NCBI RefSeq assembly: GCF_958295425.1
Contig: NC_081150.1
Span: 346,001-410,000 of the forward strand
Length of the DNA: 64,000 nucleotides
Source: Solea solea
Lineage: Eukaryota; Chordata; Actinopteri; Pleuronectiformes; Soleidae
Reading direction: 5' to 3'
Numbering within the stretch: the stretch's first letter is position 1; each line of letters starts with the position of its first letter. Below, in pieces: positions 10,492 to 20,157 of the stretch. The position numbers and the translations under genes are program-made. Below the pieces are notes generated by a model, which was not told the DNA's origin, ran no database searches, and saw nothing but the letters and a program-made list of their open reading frames with translations.

Positions 10492-13400
10492 GTAGGGTTA
10501 TATATAAGGTTTTGACTTAGCAGCAGTGGTGTTAGCACAGAGTGTGTCCTGTGAGTGATGAAAGTAGCACGTGGGTTAGCGTTGTCTCTTTTTTGATGGG
10601 TTCACATGATTGTCGTCAGAGTGGCATGTTTTCTTTGATAAATAATGTCAAACGTCATATTTGAGTGTGTGAGCGTGTGTGCCACTCTGTGACAGTGCTG
10701 ACCTGATTGTGAATGTATTTGGTGTGCAGACCGTGGTCGTCATCACCAGCTCCCTCGACATCCTCCTTATACTTGGGGCTAATGACCACGATGATGAGCA
10801 CCGACTTCTGTAAATAAACGTTTTAGAACGACTCGGTCAGCGTTCACAGACGACCACGTCACAAAAACTGATTCAGACTCACGTCATTTAAATATCTGTC
10901 CATCCATTTAGTGATGCTCATTCTTTGGATTGGATTATCAAAGATGTCAATCTGTGAAGAAGCGAAGGCGGCGGCGGTGAGCATTTTTAACAGATCATGA
11001 GAAAGCAGACAGAGGTGCAGGGTCTCACCGCTGGTTTGAATCCCTGATCTGTCAGAAACTTGGTGAAAAGGAAGATTTCCTCAGCTGTGTCCACGGAATA
11101 TGTGATGAAAACATTTCCTGTCAAAGACAAATCAGCCTGAGCAAGAAAAACCTTATGTACTTGCATGTTTACGCAGAGGCAAGTGACTCACTGCACTCCT
11201 CGGGGAGGCTGATGGTCTTCCTGATCTCCCCTGTGGCAGATCCTGGTCCTGGTCCTGCCTGGAAGGAGCACTTCACACTGACCTCATGCATCACATCTCT
11301 CGGAGGTTCCTGAGGCACATGTGGAGCATCTCTAAGTGCGGAGGCGTTCCTGTGAAAGGAATCATCAGAGTCAGAGAGTGACTCAAAAACATTGGATCGT
11401 GGTCAGGACTCGTGGTCAGGACTCGAGGTCAGGACTCGAGGTCAGGACTCGAGGTTTAGGACTCGAGGTCAGGACTCGTCCTCCTACCAGGACTGTTGCT
11501 TGTGTTCAGGCTGCTGGTGTGGATCTGCTGGATAATCCTGTTTATGATGATGAGAGTTATGACTGTGATGAGGACGAAGGCCTTTGGGAAGGCAGCATGC
11601 ACAGGGTCTGAGGGAACCTCCCTGCCTCAGGTTAGGGCCTGCACAGAGACAGAGGGCAACTCTCATCAACCATCACATACAGTGTTGTCATGGATACCAG
11701 GTCTGTCAAAACTGTTGTTTTCTATGTTCTGTATTTTAGCAGATTTAGATGGTGTTGGTGTAGTGGTTAGCATGTTCTAGCATGTTCTAGCATGTTCTAG
11801 CATGTTCTTGCATCTTATTGCATGTTCTAGCATGTTCTTGCATGTTCTCTCCGTGTGTGCGTGGGTTTTCTCCCACAGTCCAAAAACATCCCTGTGATGG
11901 ATGTGACTCCGCCTATCGCCCTATGTCAGCTGAGATTCATTCTTGTAACTTTACGACTTTAATCTTGTAAATTAAGACTTTATTCTGACTAATCTCGTAA
12001 ATTGAGACTTTAATCTTGTAATTTTACAACTTTAATCTTGTAAATTAAGACTTTATTCTAATGACTAATCATGTAAATTTAGACTTTATTCTCGCGACTT
12101 TAATTTCGTAACTTTACGACTTTTCATGGAAATTAAGAGCGATATGGTTAATAATATCTGGAAGTGTGTGAATTTTTCCCCTCAAAGTGGGCCCAATAGT
12201 GGGGCCAGTGGTAAGAACCAGTTTGAGATAAATAAATCAATGTTTGTGTTCATAACGACAGACTTACTGTGCACAGGCATGTGGGCGACAGGGTACTGCG
12301 ATGCGACAATGTCAGACATGAGAGGGAGAGGGGTCTCCAAACGTTCTGCAGAACAGTCCTGAGACCAGTCCTGAGACCAGTTTCTACTGTGGTTCCCCAT
12401 GCTGTGCGATTGGTACAGCGGTGTGCGCTCTCTGAGGCCATTAGGCCAAACACCTGCGGGTCGCGGGGCTCTCATTTGTCCACAGTGTGTGATCCGAGGT
12501 TCTGCAGCAGCATGAGAAGGGACTCTGGATTGATGATGGTTCTCTGGTATGAGCGGCTCACAGTCGTAGTGCTGCTGCCTGTTGCTGCTGCTGTTGCTCT
12601 TGCTCTCGCTGTTGCTCTCTGTGTGTCCACTGCACTGTTGGCAATTGGGCGGCAAGACCAAGTCCAGACTGGTGGAAGTCATTCTCTCATCAATCTCAAC
12701 AGGAACGCTGCGATGAGGGCAAGGCCCTGACAGTGAGAGAACCGTGAGAGAACCGTGAGACAACAGTGAGAGAACCGTGAGACAACAGTGAGACAACAGT
12801 GAGAGAACAGTGAGAGAACAGTGAGAGAACAGTGAGAGAACAGTGAGAGAACCGTGAGACAACAGTGAGAGAACCGTGAGACAACAGTGAGACAACAGTG
12901 AGAGAACAGTGAGAGAACAGTGAGAGAACAGTGAGAGAACAGTGAGAGAACAGTGAGAGAACCGTGAGAGAACCGGGAGAGAACCGTGAGACAACAGTGA
13001 GAGAACCGTGAGACAACAGTGAGAGAACCGTGAGAGAACCGTGAGAGAACCATGAGAGAACAGTGAGAGAACAGTGAGAGAGCCGTGAGAGAACAGCGAG
13101 AGAACAGCGAGAGAACCGTGAGAGAACCGTGAGAGAACAGTGAGACAACAGTGAGAGAACAGTGAGAGAACTGTGAGAGAACCGTGAGAGAACCGTGAGA
13201 GAACAGTGAGACAACAGTGAGAGAACAGTGAGAGAACTGTGAGAGAACCGTGAGAGAACCGTGAGAGAACAGTGAGACAACAGTGAGAGAACCGTGAGAG
13301 AACAGTGAGAGAACCGTGAGAGAACAGTGAGAGAACCGTGAGAGAACAGCGAGAGAACAGCGAGAGAACAGTGAGAGAACCGTGAGAGAACAGTGAGAGA

Positions 13401-13733
13401 ACCGTGAGAGAACAGTGAGAGAACAGTGAGAGAACCACGAGACAACAGCGAGAGAACAGTGAGAGAACCGTGAGAGAACAGTGAGAGAACCGTGAGAGAA
13501 CAGTGAGAGAACAGTGAGAGAACCGCGAGACAACAGCGAGAGAACAGTGAGAGAACCGTGAGAGAACAGTGAGAGAACCGTGAGAGAACCGTGAGAGAAC
13601 CGTGAGAGAACAGTGAGAGAACCGTGAGAGAACCGTAAGGGAACCGTGAGAGAGCAGGTTTGAGTGCTTGAGTGACACAGATATGTGGACAGACTTAGGT
13701 GTGTTGTGGTTTGTTACCTGTGAAAGAATCCAT
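8836..13733 (-). CDS. traf3ip2: traf3ip2 (Act1/CIKS), IL-17 receptor adaptor, complete coding region in nine exons
   Basis: TRAF3IP2 (Act1) binds IL-17 receptors through SEFIR-SEFIR contacts and recruits TRAF6 to activate NF-kB and mRNA stabilisation. Nine coding exons (join of 13718-13733, 12268-12726, 11488-11638, 11192-11349, 11029-11117, 10883-10951, 10703-10807, 10175-10249, 8836-8982) splice in frame to 422 residues. The N-terminus [20 protein letters not shown] matches the human RSIPVEVDES start. A low-complexity Ser/His/Gln/Pro-rich region follows. From about residue 261 the SEFIR domain reads [46 protein letters not shown] and [19 protein letters not shown]. The last exon keeps the vertebrate tail [11 protein letters not shown]...VRPL. 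The protein is shorter than human (about 565-574), mainly in the middle region. Position between fyn and rev3l matches human 6q21. Confidence 0.92.
8983..10174 (-). other. traf3ip2: traf3ip2 last intron
   Basis: About 1.2 kb between the last two coding exons. A short CA tract lies near 9003. I see no further exon or element. Confidence 0.7.
10175..10249 (-). CDS. traf3ip2: traf3ip2 coding exon 8 (SEFIR)
   Basis: 75 nt, 25 codons in phase 0: [20 protein letters not shown] then ATK. Acceptor GTCACAG, donor AAG|GTAAGA. Confidence 0.92.
10411..10500. repeat. (TA)n/(TACA)n microsatellite in traf3ip2 intron
   Basis: About 90 bp of TATATA with TACATA units in the intron between coding exons 7 and 8. 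Confidence 0.95.
10703..10807 (-). CDS. traf3ip2: traf3ip2 coding exon 7 (SEFIR)
   Basis: 105 nt, 35 codons in phase 0, with [18 protein letters not shown] and HGLHTKYIH, the best conserved SEFIR segment. Confidence 0.92.
10883..10951 (-). CDS. traf3ip2: traf3ip2 coding exon 6 (SEFIR)
   Basis: 69 nt, 23 codons in phase 0: [15 protein letters not shown] then WMDRYLND, aligned with human [23 protein letters not shown]. Confidence 0.9.
11029..11117 (-). CDS. traf3ip2: traf3ip2 coding exon 5 (SEFIR start)
   Basis: 89 nt encoding [17 protein letters not shown] and then [12 protein letters not shown], the first strand and helix of the SEFIR domain. Confidence 0.9.
11192..11349 (-). CDS. traf3ip2: traf3ip2 coding exon 4
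   Basis: 158 nt ending ...KTISLPEEC, the residues just before the SEFIR domain (human NLPEELRKVFITYS). Acceptor TTTCACAG, donor CA|GTGAGT. Confidence 0.85.
11398..11480. repeat. Short tandem repeat beside traf3ip2 exon 3
   Basis: Five to six imperfect copies of GGTCAGGACTCGA (13-14 bp) in the 138-bp intron between coding exons 3 and 4. Confidence 0.85.
11488..11638 (-). CDS. traf3ip2: traf3ip2 coding exon 3
   Basis: 151 nt, from acceptor TCTGTGCAG to donor TG|GTAGGA. It encodes a His/Gln/Pro-rich linker and joins both neighbours in frame (phase 1 in, phase 2 out). This exon is needed to reach the SEFIR exons in frame. Confidence 0.75.
11748..11945 (+). mobile_element. tRNA-derived SINE-like element with internal expansion
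   Basis: The 5' end GGTGTAGTGGTTAGCA looks like a tRNA A box. It is followed by the common fish motifs TGCGTGGGTTTTCTCCCACAG, CCTGTGATGG and CGCCCTATGTCAGCTGAGA. Inside, a 10-bp unit (TAGCATGTTC) is expanded to about eight copies. It lies in traf3ip2 intron 2. Class by motif recognition; family name not assigned. Confidence 0.65.
11944..12125. repeat. Degenerate tandem repeat
   Basis: Repeated units close to CTTGTAAATTAAGACTTTAT with TTTACGACTTTAAT variants, in traf3ip2 intron 2 directly after the SINE-like element. Confidence 0.75.
12268..12726 (-). CDS. traf3ip2: traf3ip2 coding exon 2
   Basis: 459 nt, from the acceptor CACTGTCAG to the donor CA|GTAAGT. It encodes [13 protein letters not shown], a Ser/Asn/Gln-rich stretch, [10 protein letters not shown] and [11 protein letters not shown], the last resembling human QLERPLPLTS. 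The acceptor lies at the edge of the 11-bp minisatellite. Confidence 0.85.
12731..13652. repeat. 11-bp minisatellite filling traf3ip2 intron 1
   Basis: About 84 copies of GAGAACAGTGA or GAGAACCGTGA, with CAACAG, CAGCGA and GGGA variants. The array occupies nearly all of the 991-bp intron between coding exons 1 and 2. Because 11 is not a multiple of three and the unit has no stop on the minus strand, all three minus frames stay open and give long Ser/Leu/His/Phe frames that are not genes. Confidence 0.95.
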
Positions 13734-13756
13734 GTTACACAGGGAGGCGGTGTGTG
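13718..13756 (-). CDS. traf3ip2: traf3ip2 exon with start codon
   Basis: The acceptor TTTAACAG lies before 13756. ATG is at 13731-13733 and the coding part is only 16 nt (MDSFT plus one base), followed by the donor AG|GTAACA. It splices in phase 1 to the exon at 12726 to give [14 protein letters not shown]. Confidence 0.8.
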
Positions 13757-14091
13757 CTGTTAAAGTGAAAATAAAAGCAATGCAAAGGAATTCAAAGGCG
13801 CACAGCTTCATAAAGACACACACACACACACACAGAGAGAGTTTCAGTCACAGTGTACACAGTGTAACAAGTGAACACACGGTGTTGTTTGGGTTGTTTT
13901 GACTCGTTCCTTTATCCTACTCACTCAGCCGGCGTGAGCGCCGACATGGGTGTAACACATCAACCTGAGCGTCACTAACTAGTACAAAGGTCAAACTCAC
14001 TTCTTTACAAGGTAAGTCATGTACAGTAAGTATGTCTTGTTTAAAGTCTGTGGTTATAAAGAAGAAACTAAACATCATATTGTTGTCTTAC

Positions 14092-14180
14092 CTTTTCTCA
14101 CAGTCACAAGAGAAAGAAACCTGTTCTGCTACAAACAGGAAACATTCCCGCTTGTGAGTCCTTTCTGGTTTATGCAAAGC
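14092..14180 (-). promoter_or_regulatory. traf3ip2: Probable traf3ip2 5' UTR exon and promoter-proximal region
   Basis: A strong donor (GAGAAAAG|GTAAGA) at 14092 can splice to the acceptor TTTAACAG before 13756, giving a non-coding first exon. The right edge is a guess. Just upstream are an octamer-like CTTTGCATAAACC (minus strand, about 14170-14183) and a perfect 22-bp tandem duplication at 14221-14266. Confidence 0.4.
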
Positions 14181-14199
14181 TCGGGAGTCTTGTGACCCA

Positions 14200-15069
14200 T
14201 TTATGTAAATGCTGTGCGGCGCGAGAGCCTATGGCTGAGGACGCGAGAGCCTATGGCTGAGGACGCGAGTCATCGTGCAGCCTGGCAGGTTTAACTGCTG
14301 TCATCAGATATCACGCTCAACAAACAAGCTGAAAGCAATCATTTACAAAACAACATGTACAACATGAGTAAACACCTCTGATACTTACTCAAGTACAAAC
14401 AAATGATACTGAAACGTAAGACGCAGTTTTGTATTATGAGCAGAACAAACAACTTACGACTTAAAGGTCCAGTAAAGGTCCAGTTAGGAGGGTTTAATAA
14501 GTGTATAAAAGTGCTCTAAAAGAAAAACTGAGCGTCTTTATGAGTTCTCAATGACAAACCCGACCGGACCTGCGGGTTTGGGCCGGGTCTGGTTTGGGTG
14601 GACAATTCATGTAAGCTTGTCTTATCGTCACGATCGGTTCATAAAGTCACTGATAAATGTGATGAACACATGAATTAGAGTGAAAGAATGTGGAGTTATA
14701 AAAGCACGTTTAACACGTTGTTATTGTTCCTAATAATATGATCATATGAGTGTGCAGCTTTTCTGCCCTTACTTTATTTTTATATTATATTTTTACCATC
14801 CATTGTAATTATAATGATAAGTTAGCTTTATTTATAAACCACCTACAAAAACAGTCAAAATAAAAAGCATAGCAATGAGAGCAAAAATCATATTCATGGT
14901 TAATATTCAATGGATATATTGAATTGGAATTGGAATATTCAATTGTTTTTTAATCATCATAAAAGTACTTAATGTTGTCAACAATAATATCTAAAATCCC
15001 TGAGTTCTGTGACAGTGATTAGCAAACAGTTTATCAGTGAATGGAAGAAAACACAATTCCTGTAACAAC

Positions 15070-15116
<47 letters not shown>

Positions 15117-16177
15117 ATATTCACAGTCAGTTAAATGAACCATTGAACTGATCATTTAAACCTGTAATGACGTCATTATTCACTATGGTTGGTTTTGACA
15201 GTGCTTTACCAATCCATGTCAGTAGCGTACTCCCATCATGCCTTTGGTGTGTTAATGGACGCGCCGAGCAAGTCGAGAACGCGGACGGCTCGTTCACATT
15301 ATGGGATTAACACCACCGCACACGCTCTATGGGCCACACAACCCGGAAATAAACCAGTGAGTCAGAAATGTGTTCAGATTATTTTCAGTTTAAACACGTT
15401 TACAGTAATTTAATGAGGTAGAACCTCATCTCTGGTTTAAATTAGGATAGAGATGTGAATTATGACTGGATTAGACTGGGATTAAGTTGTTTGGTCTGTC
15501 TAAATAAGTGTCCCAACAAGAGTAGCTGCACAAACCATTGTGTGTGTGTGTGTGTGTGTGTGTGTGGCCAGTGAAGGACTCTAAAGTAAGTAAGAGTAAA
15601 GATGTTGTGGAAATACAGATTCTGAGATTGTTCTTCGAATATAAAACCTTTATTAAAAATGTACAAAACAAATAAAAGGCCACCACTCTTTTTTGGCTGC
15701 ACCAACATCTGCAACAACACACAAAGGTTTCAATCCTCCACTTTAGAACGTCTCTTAGAAGGGATTTGTTTTCTAGTAGGTGTTATTAAATCTAGACATG
15801 GCTTTAAATCAGTCTCTACACGAGGCACAAATGTGTGGGTCCTCACAGAAACGGTCTGGATTAGACTGGGATTAAGTTTTGTTTTTAGTGATCTGTTGAG
15901 TTGACAGTGTGACAGTGAAACAGTGTGACAGTGAAACGGAGGAAAGTCACATGAGTAATCTGCATAATTGTTGATTGTTGTGATCATTTAGTTTAGACTG
16001 AAAGAATCAGAGCTGACTGCACTGTGACTGTAACAGTAAAAGGATCAGTGAGTAGTCTGCTCCCTTAAAAAGCAACACATGAGATCTACAAGGTCTTCTT
16101 AAGGTCTCGTTCAGACCTGGTATCAACATCTTGATGTCAAATAAAAGCTTGTGAGTTGTGTTTGGCAGTAGACGAAC
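14200..16177. other. Intergenic region, traf3ip2 upstream
   Basis: No gene recognised. It holds TA (15068-15111) and GT (15539-15566) microsatellites and a 23-bp direct repeat (CTGGATTAGACTGGGATTAA...) at about 15468 and 15851. A CG-richer stretch at about 15250-15350 is not linked to any recognisable exon. Confidence 0.5.
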
Positions 16178-17935
16178 CTGCTGTGAAGTGGCTGCTTCAG
16201 CTTTAGCATGAGTCACTTTGTCCCTGCACATTTGGAGCTGCTCCTCAAGCTGCGGCACCTGACGGAAACAGGGACAGTGGTTGTTCAGATAAGGTCGGGG
16301 TCATCTGGACCAGACTTCCTCTGCATTTTGTTGTACATGTGACAAACATAGTGAGAAACTGTGTGAATAAGAAGTAAAAGTCATTGACGGTGTGTTAACA
16401 AATGACACTAACCTTTAGTTACAACATTGTAATCTAAATATCAGTGATCACAGAATTTGACAGACGTAAAAACAACAAAGCTGGTGATGGCCCGAAGACA
16501 CTTAAACAGTACTGTGTATGTGTGTGTGTGTGAGTGTAGGTATTGGATCTTCTACCAGGGTCTAATAAAGCTGGTGACTTCCACCACATGACGTCACATG
16601 TGGTGGAAGCATGTAGAAAAAACACTTAACCTTCCCTCCTGTGGTATTAAACTTCCCTCCTGTGGTATTAAACTTCTCATTTCAGCAAATACCCCTATAA
16701 CCAACAGATGCCCAAATGTGAAACAAAAACTCAACAGGACCTACTTCCTGTTGCAGACTGGACTTCTGTTCTCTTTCAGACTGATCCTGCTTGCTCAGGT
16801 TCTCCTCGATGGCCGAGATCTGAAGATGAAAGAGAGAGTAGACTGACTGACACCATGAACACGCTGCTGAATAAAGATGAGACAAACTGTCTCTAACTTG
16901 TCCTCCTGCTTCTCCCGTCTCACAGTGTTCAGTGTCTCCTGCAGATGATCCCTCTCCTCACTGAGACACAGCAGCTTCTCCTTGTCTGAGGAGGTGCTCG
17001 GACAGAGCGTAGATCATCCCTCTACACTGCAGCTTCTCTGTTAAAGTCTTCACCTGTGAGAGGAAGGCAGCAGAGACTCTAAAGGCCTGTACACATGAGA
17101 ATGTCTTCAGGAGAATCCAGAATTGTTTCAGTTCATTATTCACACAGAAGCAGCATTTAAGGAGCACTAAAACGCTTCTTAAATCATCTTTTTTCTTGAA
17201 ACAATGCCGTGTTAACTTTTTAAGAACAAAAGAGACTTTAAAGGGAAAGTTGTGGTTCTGTGTGGATAAGACCAAACTCCTGTACATATAAGACACTGTG
17301 CATACAGTTGCAGTCGTCCATCACAAGCCTCACGCTGCAGTGTCTCCATCTTGTCCTCCAGCTCTGCTCTGAGTTGCTGCTTCTCTCGTGTCTCCTCAGT
17401 CAAAGTCTTAATCTGCAACAAAACAACTCATCTGTAATGTAACTGTAATGTCTGAACAGGACAAGGATCGTTAAAAGGGAATTCCGGTCTATTCCGACCT
17501 GGCCCTTTGTTTATAAAGGTGTGTATGTGAGTGCTACTCACACAAAGTTTCATAATCGGTCGAGTAGATCGCCTCGGGAAGCAGCCGAGACGGGCAGCGA
17601 TGGCGATGGTGTCATTTTACGGGGCAGTTGTGTGACATAACCAAGGGTGTAGGTTTGGTTAGAAGACGCTCTCTTGTCTCCTGTGACTCAGCTGTGATGC
17701 GTTCACTGATGCTCAGGCAGAGTTGCAACAGTTCTAAATTGTCTCCATTTAAAGACAAATTGTTTTTGTAAGCAGATGCTTCTTGTGAAGGGCAGCTCTG
17801 AATTGTACCTCCAAACAACGATAGGGCACCAAGTATGTTCACACTGGATTAGCCTCTATTAAAGTCATTAGTGGGAAGGCTGGGAATGTTTAATGCACGG
17901 TTCTCACACCTTGGTGGACATAAAAGTCAAGGACT

Positions 17936-18100
17936 TTGAGAACGTTTCAAGGACTGAACATGCTGAAACAGCTTAAGGTGGGAGGTTCTCCCATGGCATC
18001 CACTTATATTGACTTGCAGCACGCTCTGCATCTGGCCAACTCATTATCCTTGGGATCTTTGACAAGCCAGTCTTTGTCATTTTATTTGGTGAACCAGAGA
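17936..18100. mobile_element. Dispersed repeat copy (related to 57.54 kb)
   Basis: ACAGCTTAAGGTGGGAGG, CCACTTATATTGA and AGCCAGTCTTTGTC recur with similar spacing at about 57543-57660. This is an old interspersed repeat; class unknown. Confidence 0.45.
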
Positions 18101-18481
18101 CATTGGAATTTGCATTTTCCAGGCACCACGTGCTCTCTTCACAGAAAGAGACAGCGCCACAACACCGGCAGCAATGATGACTCCATGTTCTGCGTATGCC
18201 TCGTCTACATACATCAAGCAATGCAGGGCGTAGAGAGAATTCTTTTTTTTTATATATCGAAAAATATATATTGCAAAAATAAATAAATTTAATGTCATTT
18301 TTCCAATAATAGATGTGAATGGCTGAATGGCAAAAGTGTAGTGTAAAGCAGCTTTGAGGGGTCATCCAGACTAGAAAAAACATTTACAAGTGACTTTCTA
18401 TTTAAAATGAACACACAGTGAAACCCTACAGTAGAGTCATAGTATAGACTAGAGTCTGAGCTCAGATTGAAATGAACTCAC

Positions 18482-18607
18482 CTGCTTCACCATGTTGTCC
18501 ATCTTACATGGCAGAGTCTCCTGAGCTGAGCTCTGAGAGCCTCCTCTTCTTCACGAGCTGCTGTAAGCTCTTCACTCTTCTCTCCAGTTCCACAGAGTCC
18601 ATCACTT
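18482..18607 (-). pseudogene. Frameshifted exon of the CENP-E-like relic
   Basis: Between an intact acceptor (TGTCTCAG) and donor (CAG|GTGAGT), three different reading frames carry successive coiled-coil segments: VELERRV, EELTAAREEEEALRAQL and LPCKMDNMVKQ. This implies two indels of a length not divisible by three. Confidence 0.65.
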
Positions 18608-18681
18608 CTGAGACACAGAATATTTTTACTGAAGACCAGTGAAGAGTTCACTTCAGATAAACAGTATGAAATTAAACCTAC

Positions 18682-18859
18682 TTTTTGGGACTTTCCCGTC
18701 TAGCAGAGCAGTGAGCTTGGTGTTTTCACTGAAGGCAATATTTAGCTCTTTTTGGAGGTCACTCTGCATGTTTTTGGAGTGTAACTTGTCCTTTTCAAGT
18801 TGAGAACGCAGGCTGTTCACCTCTGCCTCCATCCTTTTGTGGTTGGCAGTGAAGGTCAC
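18682..18859 (-). pseudogene. Best preserved exon of the CENP-E-like relic
   Basis: 178 nt with intact frame, acceptor CGCTTCAG and donor A|GTAGGT. It encodes a charged coiled coil ending TALLDGKVPK. It joins in frame to the next block (KKVMDSVELERRV), after which the frame breaks. Confidence 0.6.
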
Positions 18860-19261
18860 CTGAAGCGGGAGCACGGCAATATTCAGTAAAGTACAACAGA
18901 ACAAAACATGATGTCACACAGCATCTGTCCATGTTCTACACACACATCACCAGCTCACTGTTCCAACAACACTTTCAAATATAATCTGTCCATCACTCAA
19001 GCTGCTCGACCACTTCACTCTGACTGTGAGTGATGGAAAGATGCAGAGAGATTCCTCACATGTATGTGAACTGGTCATGTGTTAGACAGCGTGTTAGTAT
19101 GGATGCTGAATACTTCACACAGACAGTGTGGAAACTCATTTTCATCTCAAAACACTGGTTTCAAATGAAAAAGATGTAGCAGTGATCTAGCCACGGTGAG
19201 ATCAGCCTCTGGTCACTACAGGTACCATTTGTGTTCAGGTAGTTAACCTGATCTAGTGCAC

Positions 19262-19515
19262 AGCAAAGCAAGGGCAAAGCATCTTTATTGTCACTATACA
19301 AACGTCAAGGTCAGATGGCTGAATGGAGAGGAGCACTGTCACAATGGACCAACCCAATGTGGGTAACATTTCTAGATGTTTTGATGGTGGGAGGAAACCC
19401 ACGCAGACCGCGGGAGAACATAAAACTCCACACAAAAAAGTCCCAGACCAGGAATCCAACTCCGTACCTTCTTGGTGTGAGGCAACAATGCCAACCACTA
19501 ATTCTCCCTTGGATT
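19262..19515 (-). mobile_element. tRNA-derived SINE-like element
   Basis: On the minus strand it reads TTAGTGGTTGGCA (A-box-like), TTGCCTCACACCAAGAAGG, GAGTTGGATTCC (B-box-like), then GTGTGGAG, GCGTGGGTTTCCTCCCA. This is the same family as 11748-11945 but more complete at the 5' end. Confidence 0.7.
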
Positions 19516-20157
19516 AATGCAGAGCTGTGTTAGCAAGTAAAATACAGTGAGCACAGATGAAGAATCCCAATCTTAGAATAACAAACTCATAACCACCAAT
19601 GTTTCAGTGACTTCTTTGTGACACGAGAGAAAAAGCAGATTCACTCATTGTCAGTTCATTTCTTCTTCATACATCATGCAGGATGACACTAAGCCTCTCA
19701 TCAATCATGTAGATTGAGCCTTTTCTCACTGACCTCAGCCTGGACACACTGTCCTGAGCTACATCCCTTTGTTCAGGTGAAGTGAACTACAGGTGACAAG
19801 TAAATAAAGAAATTCAGTCTGCAATTATCCAACAGGGAGGCATGAAAGTTTGTCGTCTTCAGAGGAATTCTGACAAACCACAAAAGTTATTCTATACTAT
19901 GATTCAACATGTGGGCATGGTGTACACAGTGATCCAGTCACAACATTATACAGTACATCCTTCTTTTAAAGGACTTTTCTGCACTGACAGACAGAAACAC
20001 AAAAAGAAGGATGGATATAAAAGATAACGGAAACAGCAAATGCCATGATTTATGCTCCGTGTACACAACAAACCTCACAGATGAAGAATAAAAGAGCAAT
20101 GTTGTGACTCTTTGTGTCTCTGCTGACTCCCTCTGCATCATCCAGTGAGCGACGAAG

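Larger units (their letters stand above)
16178..20157 (-). pseudogene. CENP-E-like (kinesin-7) coiled-coil pseudogene fragment
   Basis: Seven exon-like blocks flanked by splice-like AG/GT sites encode coiled coil resembling the CENP-E stalk: LRRSLDDAEGVSRDTK (20157-20108), TANHKRMEAEVNSLRSQL to TALLDGKVPK (18859-18682), MDSVELERRV (18607-18482), IKTLTEETREKQQ (17412-17330), VKTLTEKLQ and SEERDHLQETL (17053-16890), ISAIEENLSKQDQ (16819-16745) and VPQLEEQLQMCRDK (16258-16178). The motifs DGKVPK-x-DSVELE and KTLTE-x-ERDHLQE point to CENP-E. There is no motor domain. The block at 18482-18607 needs two frame changes (ERRV, then EELTAAREEEE, then LPCKMDNMVKQ), and the block at 16890-17053 needs one. 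That makes it a broken partial copy. A rapidly evolving real gene is less likely. Family assignment is from memory of motifs. Confidence 0.6.

Noticed and set aside
12727..13678. Minus-strand open frames of up to 498 codons rich in Ser, Leu, His and Phe.
   Set aside because: They are produced by the stop-free 11-bp minisatellite in all three frames. Only 12268-12726 of the longest frame is real coding sequence (traf3ip2 exon 2).
15189..15413. Plus-strand frame of 74 codons in a CG-richer patch as a possible first exon.
   Set aside because: No homology, no clear donor with a matching downstream exon, and no conserved neighbour expected here.
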